Below, piece by piece: positions 38,401 through 50,400 of a DNA stretch of 64,000 nucleotides; position 1 is the first letter of the stretch, and each line of letters begins with the position of its first letter. A program made the translations under genes and the position numbers. This stretch comes from Saturnia japonica (taxonomy: Eukaryota > Arthropoda > Insecta > Lepidoptera > Saturniidae): the NCBI GenBank assembly GCA_033032175.1, contig CM065320.1:1240001-1304000 (forward strand), in the 5' to 3' direction. Under the pieces are notes generated by a model that saw only the letters and a list, made by a program, of their open reading frames with translations, made no database searches and was not told the DNA's origin.

Positions 38401-41400
38401 TTTTGGTTCCCACATTTTCGTTCTGGAAATTTTGACCTACGAAACAAACCCGTGGGCGGCCGGAGTCCCTAGTTAATAATGAAGAATTTAAGGTGATGGA
38501 GGAAGCGGATCCATCGCAAACCACGTCAGAGTTAGCGGCAGGCTTCGGTATGAGTGATAAAACAATTTTAATTCACATGAAACAAATTGAAAAACTGAAA
38601 AAGCTCGAGAAATTGGTACGGCATGAATTGACTGAAGCAGACCAACAAACACGCATTGAGTGCTGCGTTACATTACTCAACCGTCACAATAATGAGGGAA
38701 TTTGGAATCCTATTGTTATGTGACGAAAAATAGATCCTTTACGACAATCGAAAACGCTCATCACAGTGTTTGAATCCAGGAGAATCGGCCAAATCCTGTC
38801 CCAAGCGAAGGTTGACTCAGAAAAAGCTAATGGTGGGTGTTTGGTGGAACAATGGTGGTGTCATACACTATACCTTCCTAAGATCTGCACAGACGATAAT
38901 GGCAGATCTGTATTGTCAATAATTGCAAACCATAATGGAAAAGCTAGTCGTTAAACAACGGAGACTGGTCAAATTAGAGGAACTGCAGTTGGAATGTCTC
39001 CGACACCCACAATATCCCCCGGACCTTGATCCAACAGATTATCACTTTTCACGGAATTTAGACATTTTCTAGCGAGGAAAAAAATTTAATTCTGATGAGA
39101 CTATCCAAACTGCCTTCAAAGATTTTTTTGATTCTCGCTCTCAAAATTTTTCCAGCAAAAGAATTAAATGAATGCAAGCCAATCAGGAAGCAATGCAGGC
39201 AAGTTAAGAGGCTACCCGCCGCGAGTTGCAAGTCAGTCAGGAGGCCACCCGCCGCGAGTTCCAGGAAGCAATGCAGGCGAGTCAAGAGACCGTATTGGCG
39301 AAGATCGACAATGGCATCACGGTTCAAGGTGAAAAAGTAAAGAGCCTTATGATCGAGATCAAGGACATTTCACACAGGACCGACAATATAGAGAGTCGAG
39401 TCGACGGGCATGACAACCACCTGCAGACAATTACCAACAGACTAAGCAAGCTCGAGACGCGTGAGTCCGTAGCCGTGGTAGCATCACCATCATCAACGAA
39501 ATTTTAAGTGCCGCGTTATGATGGGACATCTTGGTCAGCTTTCAAGTACCAGTTTGAAACCCTAGTAAAAGGTAATGGTTAGAATAATGAACAGTCATTC
39601 GTGGCTTTAACTCTGGCGCTACGGGGAGACGCCGTGATGATTTTGGAGAACCTGCAAACGAAAGGGAGAACTCTGGAGTCACTAATGGAAGCACTGGACA
39701 CACGTTACGGAGACAAGCACCTAGAACATATATACCGCGCTCAACTTCGGGACATAATACAGAAATCAGGCGAAAGTCTGCAGCAGTTGGCCCTCGTGGT
39801 TGAATGCTTGGTCCGTCGCGCTTACTCATCAGCTTCTTCGGGTACGATTGAAGTGAATACGCTCCAGGCATTTGTCGACGGTATAAGAGATGGGGAGATT
39901 AGAGCTGCCGTGCGTCTGGGTCATCATCAGACGTTGAAAAGTGCGCTGGCACATGCTCTGGAGGTAGAAGCTGTACGTCAGGACACGAAACCTTATAGAG
40001 TTCGGGAAATTGTGGCTCCACCTTCGAATAAACGTTTTACACCAACATGCTATGGTTGAAGAGCCAGCGATGTGTGTTGGATGTCGCGAGAAGTGTACTG
40101 AAGTTCCCTGACCAGAAAGTATGCTTACAAGGATCCAGCTCACGTAAGATTTATTGTCTGAAAGAAACCACACTGGCTCCAAGATCAGAGACCTTAGTGG
40201 AGGTTAAGTTCCCTAAGAACCTTAAACACGAAGGGTGTGCAATCATCGAAGACTTGGGAAATCACCCAAATATCATCACTGCAAGGACATTAGTTATGAC
40301 TCAAAGAAAAACCAAAGTGAGAGTTATCAACCTGAGCAAAGAAGAAGTTCACCTAAAGAAGAATAGTGTGATTGGAAGATGTGAGGAAGTAGGCTACCAA
40401 CAAACGCCTGGATAACACAGAGGTGAAGCGGAGTGGTGAACAACTGAAGGATGATCATCACTTTGGACATCTCATAGAAACGTTCAAGTAGAACCTATCG
40501 GCATCGGAGCTACAGCAAGCCAAGGAACTTTTGCTGCGGTTCCGGGACATCTTCGGAACTGGAAACGAATGTGGAAGAATGGGACTTGTGAAACACCGAA
40601 TGAACACTGGTGACGCAAGGCCTATCAAGCAAAGGCCTCGACGAATACCTTGGGCCAAAGAACCGGAAATAGGAGAGATGATAAAGGACATGGCCGATAA
40701 TGGAATTATTGAACCTTCTACTAGTCCGTGGTCATCGCCAGTGCTGCTGGTGAGGAAGAAAGATGGCAGTACAAGGTTCTATGTGGATTACCGTATGCTG
40801 AATAATGTGACAAAGAAGGATTCTTTACCCCGGATTGACGATACGCTGGACTTACTGAGTTTGAAGGAGTGGTTCTCTACCATAGATTTGAAGAGTGGTT
40901 ATTGGCAGGTAGAGATCAGCCCAGAACGATTGTAAGCATTGCCTAAAAAATGAAACTCGTGGGGATGTAAGGCTTTTAAGAATTGACGACAGCATGAAGG
41001 GAGCTCAAGAAGAAGATGATGACTTACGACCAATATTAGATTGGAAGCGCAGTGGAACCAAGCCTCAATGGAGTGACGTCTCTTCTTACGGTCCAGTCAC
41101 CAAGAGTTATTGGGCCCAGTGGGACAGTCTGTCCCTGGAAGATGACGTTTTATGTAGAAGATGGAAATCCAATGATGGGAAGGTGGTAACCATGCAAGTG
41201 ATAGTACCACGAAGCCAGGTGGCCCGTATATTGAGACAAATTCACGATGGCGTTTCCGGTGGCCATCTAGGAGTAAAGAAAACCCTTTTGAAGGTGAGAT
41301 GTAGAAGATTGGTGCCGTAAATGTACTACTTGCGCTTCAGTAAAAGGGCCGAAGCAGAGGCAAGCTGAAGTTGTACAACTTAGGGGCACCCTGGGAGCGC

Positions 41401-44400
41401 ATTGCTATTGATTTCGCAGGACCGTTTCCGATGACTAAGGAAGGATACATTGTGGTGGTACAAGATTACTTCACCAAGTGGACCTTGTAAAACCATTTGG
41501 CTAAAGTCGTTGAAGACCATCAGAAAGACTTGGACCGGTATATACTTCTATTCCTGTTATCGTATAGATCTGCGGTGCACGATAGTACAGGATTCACCCC
41601 TTTCGAAAGTCATTTTTGGAATGGAAATGAGACTCCCAGTTGATGCGATAACTGGCGTATCGCTAGATAAACCGAAACCCGTTTCGGACTTGTGAGCGAT
41701 CTTCAAAACCGGTTGGAGGATGTACACAAGAGGGTGCGGGAGAACAGTCTAAACACAAGCATAAAGATGAAGACTCGATACGACCGCACTGTGAATACCA
41801 ATGGATTTGAGGAGGGAACTCTTGTATGGCTTCATAATCCTCTTCGCAGGAAAGGGAAGTTACCAAAACTCGAAGCCCGTTGGGAGGAGCCCTATACTGT
41901 TAATACTAGAATTAACGATGTGACCTATCGCATTAAGAAGGGACTGAGAGAAAAACCCACAGTTGTTCATGTGGACAGGTTGGTGCGATACCATGGAGAT
42001 CATGCTCGGGGCGAGCATAACTAAGAGGGGGGGAATGTTACGGCCTTTTACAACCCGATTAAAAAGATAGAAAAATCCTGTTCCTGAAATATCTCGAAGC
42101 AACTACATACTTCGAAGTAATGTTCGCGTCGTAAACAACCGCGGCGCATGTTTGTGTAAACATCGCAGTTTACACACACATGTAAAGGGATTATCGCCTC
42201 GATTACGTCATCGAGTAGGCATAGAAACTAAACGTCGAGAAAGTTAGCGACGATTCACGATTTTTCTGCGATCGTTTAGTGTAGCTATTTACGGTCAACC
42301 ATGTGTCCAAGACTCAAGATAGATTAGCAAACTTGACCATTAAAAGTAGGTATAGAATCAAAAGTTAACGATAAAATGACACTGTAAGTATAAAAATATT
42401 CCAACTCAAAAATCCGAAAAATTAAGTTAGATGTAGTTAAAAAGAGTGGAAGGGGGGGGGTGCATGATAACTTTCGCACCTCGGCGCTGAATATGCTTAT
42501 GGCGGCCCTGTGTTTGACAGTTCAAATTCCACAATAGTCGCGGTCGCTGCGCTTACGTAGTAAGGAGTTTGGAGCTTTCGTGAAGAGTACTCAGCATTCT
42601 TAGTATCTCAGTTACTTGCTTGGAGCAGCACAGTTGGAAACTCGATCCGTTGTACGAATTTCAATATGACAGCAACTATTTTGGAATTATTACCGGTTGC
42701 TAGGTGGTTTATGGTTACATAGTTAGGCTGCCGGTCGCTAGTAATGAACCCATCAAAAACAAATGTGAAATGAGAGCCTAGTTCAATAATCTGAAATGAG
42801 AGCCTAGTTCAATATTATGATATGTGCCTTGGTTGTTGGCTTCAACGTCAAAAGGAGCGAGATCTAAAGGGGTGCCAAGTTCAATGGTCAGTCAGTCCTG
42901 AAATTTATTTTTAACAAAATAAAATATTTTATAACAAGTAAATATATAATTTCTTCTTACATCTTAGGATAATATAATGAAGCCTAAGATCTGACTTGAC
43001 TAGTTGGAATATACGAATAGATAGAACGAAGAAGATATCATATAAAATAACTCAGCAGCAAAATAATGATCAAGTATCGCGAGCGCATTTATGAGCGTAT
43101 AATGTGGGAGGCGGGTCGTACCTATAATACAGTGCCTACGACCCACTCTCTCTAACCCTTTCTCTCTCTCTATTATATGACGCAGACGAAGTTGCGCGGG
43201 TCAGATAATGATCTATTTATGTAAAATGATAATGATTTGCTGTTACGCGTGCATCACGTAAAAACTAGTGAATAGATTATGATCTTTTTACTCCTTAGAT
43301 ACTTGGCCCTTATCTAAAAAACAAATTATCACAATATCTTCATTATCTTCATAAACAATAATTCTGTAGTCCACGCTAGCGGAGTCACAGGCACAGCTAG
43401 TTGACAAATAAAATTGTTTTTTTTTTTTATAATAATTTATTACCTCTGCATAAAGAGATCTTTCTTTTATACATCCCTCTGTGCTCCGACTGAAATATTG
43501 TCATGCAGTCTAAGTTTTTTATGATAAAATCCTTTGATGTGCAACAGTTTAACAACGGCGAAGTAATGTTCTTTTTCTCTAGGTCCCACGGAATTCAAAA
43601 TCTTTTTTTTTCTACGAAACCCTAATTCTTTTACTCCATTTAAAATCAGCTTTCTATCAGTGAAAGTCCCGTCAAAATCGGTCCAACTGTTTCGGAGATT
43701 ACCCGGAACAAACACAGAGACAAAAAATTTATAAGTGGGTTCTATAGGTATATATATATATATATTCAGTAAAAAGCAGTTATTTTGACATTACAAACAG
43801 ACAGTTTCAATTTTATTAATTGTATACATTGCCGAATTTTATTTTTGTTACCAATTGCTGAGTATGTAAATTTAAATGTATGTAATATAAAAAATTAACA
43901 TTTTAATATTTTAATTATTGTGGTACGACGCATTGTCAAGCACACTACTGGTTAGGAGAAACGTTTTCACTGTGACGAACCTAACATTTCTATTACCGAT
44001 TGTAGAAAAACGCAATAAAAACACGTGCGGCACTATCATACATGGTAATGGATACAATCATATTTTATAATTAGATACGGCATTGACGCTCTTTACATGC
44101 TATCGTGAATGGTGGGCAATTGCCCTCAGTTCACTTTCGACTTGAAAACGGCGCGGCGCGGCTTGAGCGAGAAGAAATTTTTATCCTTTTTTCACAACAG
44201 AGTTTTCGCCTTACGCTGTGATTTCCAATCTTTCTTGTTTCAACATGGTGATAACAATTTTAACGTTTTCTTTCATTTTCTAACGTTTAGTGAAAGTATA
44301 ACGCGTCTATTTATAAAATAGCATTGACATGATAAAAACAAAACTGCAAGTTTATTAGCTCACGCACACACAGGGCCGTGCAAAGGTGAGTTGAAGTCTC

Positions 44401-47400
44401 TATAAAATATGCTATATGAATTCAGTCTTTGCAAGTTTGCAAAAATGATTGCATTTTTATTTTCCTAAGAAAAAATATATTCTTATGGCATTGACAGGTT
44501 TTAATATTAATCATTTAGTTTTAAAGGATCCAGCTCTTGATAATAGTAGAAGAAATGAACAATTTATCACATCTCAGCGACTACATTAAAATAATCCCTG
44601 CAGTGTCCAATAATTAATTTTTGACAATTGGCTGTCATTTTTTATTACAGTTAATTTATTCAATTGAAGTGGTTGTTTTTGCTATAGATATCTTTATTAG
44701 TAAATTTAATTACTCTATTGCAGTTGTGAAATATGCTTGCAACAGTTTGTTAATCTTTATGACAAAAACAAACACATGAGGAACCATAAAACATATAACT
44801 GTGATGTATGTTCCATACAATTTGATCTCTGGTCAAAGTATTTAAAACATAGAAAATCTGATCATGAGCAGAAAGGTTTGTTGTATTTTTAGATGTTTTC
44901 ACTACTGGTTTACTGGTTATAATGGTTTATTTATGAAACCCTTTATGAATAGAATTAGTATTCTGCACTATTTATTTATTTCGTAATAGTATGGCAAAGG
45001 GTAAGAACTGTACCTGAAGGTAAGCACATTAAAATCCAGAAATAATATTGACCACCGGAATATCTGAAATGTATTGACTGTCACCGTTGTCATACCATCC
45101 GAAAGCCACTCGGTAACTGGATATAAGTGGCTCATTCTGAAATGCGACAAACCATAGACATGTGTATGGTGAGATCATGAATTTGTCGGGTACCATCCTC
45201 GATTACTGGATTAAAATACCGTTTGATCCCGCAACGCGATACTCCTGAGCGTTCCACTATGGCTGGTGTTACATGTGGTGTATAATGGTCCTGACCAAAG
45301 CCGACGTAATTATTGTGTCCTACCGTCCGGCAAGGTTTTGTGATAACCTAAGCAACATTATATACTTTTATATAGGTACTTTTGTAGTGCTTTAAAAAAC
45401 GGTGTCAATCACAGATATTTAATTTTTAGATCGAGGATCATTTTGAAATAAGTCAGCTATAATAATTGCCTAGCTGGTTTATTTTGCTATTGTTTGTAGA
45501 TAATTTTCAATTACATTTTATAATTAATGTTCAATGTACATTATAAATTTTATGAAGAAAATTTTTACAAATTAATCTCATGTTTATTGCGCAACTATCT
45601 ATGTAAATATATTTTAAAAAATACCAGCCATTATATAATGGAAATGATGTCTTCTGATAACTATGTGTAATATTTTTATTATAGATATATTATTCAGGTT
45701 TAAACTTTTTTTTCTTTGGCTACATTTGATCTCGTTTTGGAAGTGACGGTTTCATAAAATCTGACGGGTCTTATGGCAATAGAGTAAATTCATTTTACTT
45801 ATATGAAGTTTATAGTGTGAGGTCTTAGTATTATTACTATAACACAGAATCTTAAGTGGGATATGCATATTTCTATTATTACTAAAAAAAAACTAACTCT
45901 ATAATGTACATGATCAGGAAATCATTCCACGTAATCACAAATGAGATATTTATTAAAATTTACAAAACTTATATTCGCCAATTGCTGGAATACGCATTTC
46001 ACGTCCTTTCATATTTTTTTAGAATTTACATGTAATGATTGTGGGAGAAATTTTAAACAAAGGATTCATATAGTGAGACATATGAAAATACATACACAAG
46101 CTGCAAACAATGAAAACACCAAACAATTCAAATGCCCTTATAATCATTGTCAAAGGTAACAGATCTATGATTTCATAATTAGTGATATTTTAGTTATAGA
46201 ATCCACAATTATATATAATTAATTTAATTTCTCAGAGTTTATTCACGGAACAGCAACTTAAAACAGCATATTTTAATAAAACATGTGAAGCTGGCTCATG
46301 AATGCCCTGTCTGCAAAGCACAACTATGCACAAAAGTAAGTGCTACCTACCTTTTATTTATGTTTGAATTCCAATTGAGATTAAAACAATTAATTTACTT
46401 TTAACAGAGTTAGTTATCTTTACTCCTTCCTATTATTTATTCCCATTAATTTATGTGTAGATATAACATCTAATTTCATAATAGCGAATCACTAAATTCC
46501 AAATGTTTTCCGGAATATGGGGACCTTATTTGGCGCCAATATAAATGATACTTAAATGAGTTGGTTACCGTTTGTTTTCTTTTTATTATATAATATTTAT
46601 AAACAAAAAACACTGAAATCATGTTTGAAGCGAGGAGATTATTGATCACATTTATGGTCCGTACTGTAATTATTTATTATAGTAGGTACCTAAACTACCA
46701 AACTATTTTTCGATAACAAGATGACGTGCATCACGTCGCGTCGCCTCAGCGCTTATTTGTTCAATCCACCATATATAACATTTTATAGTAGAAGGTTTTT
46801 GGAGTTTACGACTTTTATATATAGCCCGCGTTACGTAAAATAAATGGGGAGCAAAACCCAGTGTTCACAAAAATTAAGTCTCACCAGGGGATGATCGTGA
46901 ATTTGTGAGGGCCATTGGTTAACACTACTTGGGGGCCTACTTAATTAATCAAACTTATTGCCATTTTGTTAAAACACGATACGTACCGTAAATACAGTAT
47001 AGGAAAAGAATTAGGACAGTGTTCTGGTAGACCTATAGGCTCCGCACCGTAAATATTAAAAGACTTCTGCACAAAGAGCATTCAATGAAAGAAGATCTAC
47101 TCTACACTTAGTCCAACTGTTAAGGCAGGTTCTCCAAAACCGTTAGTTCCAGGTCCACATCCATACCGATAAAAGTTGAATAAAAATAGATTACCACAAA
47201 GAAGCGTACTGTCTCCTCTATTGCTTAATTTATACACAAATGATCAGCCCTTCTCTCTTTATACTCGAAGATATTTGTATGCAGATGATTTGGCTTTGAC
47301 TACGCAGACATTTAGTTTTAAGGAAACGGAAGCGGCATCTCACTCAAGCTCTAGAAGGCCTAGGCACTTACTGTGATGCGAATCATTTGAGGTTAAACCT

Positions 47401-50400
47401 CTTGAAGATTAAGTCATTTGTAATCTATCTAAAAAAGGAAAATCCGCTCATCCCCTCAACTTAAAATGGCGAAATAAGGAGATAGTATTATATATTGCAC
47501 ACAAACTGTTTATCTTGGAGTTACTCTAAACAGAAGTTTCAAGAGTCATTATCAAAACGCAAAGATTAAGATCGGTAACCAGAGTAACCGCCTTCACCGG
47601 CTCACCTCCACATCTTGAACAGCCAGTCGATTGGTTCTTCGAACTTATGGTCTATTTCTTCTCTCACTGCTTTTAGGTTGGTGAGTACGCATATCCCGTG
47701 TCATACCGTAATAGCCATGCTATAGAAGTAGACACTGCCTTAAACGAGACTAGAATAATTACGGGATGCCTTATACCAACTCCACTCAATAAGCTCTATC
47801 ATTTAACCGGGATAGCTCCCCCAGTCATACGACGAGAGATTACATGCTCCATAGAAAAACGAAACTAGAAATTAATGATAGACACCTGTTATATAATACC
47901 GTATAATTTCAAAGACGGTTCCAAAACCTGAAATAATTTTTTGTTTTCCACCTCAACATCAAATGGTAATACAAGTGAAGATTGCCTTGCTTTATGGACA
48001 ACTAAGCACGCTCTGCCTCCAGAATACATTGCTCCAGCAGAAAAACTACTTCCTGATGGTCACGAACTGCCCTTGCTTGTTTGTAAGTCTCAATAGATTG
48101 CAGGTCCAAATTGACCGCTGCATCAGGAACCTTATTCGGTGGAGCATAATCGCTGAGAGCGACTAGTGTGCTAGTCCTAGTGTGGTACCCAAGTGTAGTC
48201 CATGCCTCACATGTCCGTCATATCTCTCCACATGCATAATGAGTGATCTAATGACCAACTCAAACAACGCCATGGAAGCACCTACTGATTAAAGTGGTTT
48301 TAAATCACAGGTTTGACAACGACACGAAAGAAGAATTTAAATACAGAATTAAGACAATAAAATATTTTGCTACCTGACTGCGAATAAAAGGAGGGTTATG
48401 TTTTTTGGGCGTATGTATGTATGTGTATAACTGCCTATTTAGCTTACTGGTTGTAAGCGCGACAGCTCTGTTCGCGGTTTTGGGTATTCGATTCCCGGGT
48501 CGAGTGAAATATTATTGGAGTTTTCTATGAAATTCTCAGTAGCAGATCGGATTTTGGCTTCGTGCCCGATTAACGGCAATAGGCTCGCGCCCTATTAAAT
48601 GGGATCTAAAAACATACCCGTGAACTGTGGACATATATTGTATACCTCTGCCTTACCCTTCGGGGATACGGGCGTGATGGTATTTTTATGTGATGATTGT
48701 TAGACATTGTTGACCAATATTATAGTAAATTTAACACTAAACAAAGTGCACATGTATTAACAATAACAGTGAATTTGCTATTTTGACGACGAGTACAGAA
48801 GCACGGCGACAAACTATTGCATGTAGCCTGTTGGACTGTTTCTGAGAAAATGCTCCGAAAACAACCGACGCGACGGGGAACGCCCCGTTCAATAGATACG
48901 CGCACACGGAATTTTTTAATGGCACTAGATACAAGGTCTTTTAGCTGCCAACCTTATGTTTAATTTCGGCAAAGTTTTTAAATTATAGATATAGTCTATC
49001 GGCGTAACGTGAATCGTGACCAACATACCAACCAACCGTTACGTATCTTATTAATACGCACTTTTTTGTTATTATCAACAATGTCAATGTCTATAGGTAC
49101 TTGAACTTTATCAAGGCCCTTTCAAATGACATTTTACAGACTTGAAATTTTGATTACTACTTGTTGGTTCGCGTCACTTCCCCTCTGCTTGACACTTCCC
49201 GGTTTTGACGGGCTATTTTGTGTGGCCGGATGCCCGTCTCGTAGACACCGTACGGATGTCAGTAGGGCGAAGTGGTGGCGAAGGACCCGGGGGATACAAT
49301 AATGCACGGCCGCTTGAGGTGCTGAGTCTTCAAATGAAACTCTCGAGCTCTTCATTAGTGAGGCGTTCGCAGGACGACCAAATCTTGTATTTCTTCCTTA
49401 TATCGCTGTGTACCCGTGACCGATGACTCGAACCGTGCCCGACACGATTTTTGCCGAGCTTAAGTACTCCAGAGAGTTACCTCAAAGAAAGCCTCTACTT
49501 TTATTTATTTTTTGTATCTATTTTCACTTTGGTCGCCCTGTTTCCCGCTCTATATTTATTTGAATATATAAGTTACATATACAAGTTATATATCAAATTG
49601 TTCCTTATTCTATTCCCTATCCATTAAACATCAACGCATTATATACATTAAGCACATATTCCATACAGGGGCAAAAACAATAGAAATTACGGGTGGTTTT
49701 ACCGCGTATTGTTCGTACATTAAATGTGATGTCGTACATTTTTCCATATAAACTTATTCTATAAATCTTATCTATTCTATCATAATCATAATCTTATACA
49801 CGTAATATATAATACGTAATGTAGTTGCTGACATTCTTTCTATAAATCTATTCTATTTGTCTATTCTTATGTTACTTATCTATTTTTATACATAAACACA
49901 CAATATATAACACATGACATATAATAATACATAATTTTGTCGCCAACACTACCCTTGAAAATTATATTTAGTACTTGCTTCAACATAACTTACTCCTAAA
50001 CTTTATGTACAAGGTGTCCAGAAAGGGTATCGGGTATTTGTTTTCGCGCCATATTCGAAACGGGGCGTCTAAAGGGTGCGGGGAGGGGTTCGTGGCGTCC
50101 GCCATTTTGTGGAGTTTTAGTCACGATGGAACAGTACTCGGGGACGTATCGCGCATTTTGCGTACGAGCGTATTATCGTAATGGTGATTCAATAGTGACT
50201 GCTCAACGTCTCTATCGTGCGGAATATCGTACACGCCACGCGCCAAGTGACGATAGCATTAGGAAATGGATCAGGGTGTTCGAGAATACAGGTGCGACAG
50301 TTAAAATTCAAAACTCTGGTCGTCCTCGTTCAGTTCGCGATGAAGAAACAATTGAAGAAATTGAGGCGTCGGTTCGTCAAAATCCGTCTTTATCCATCCG

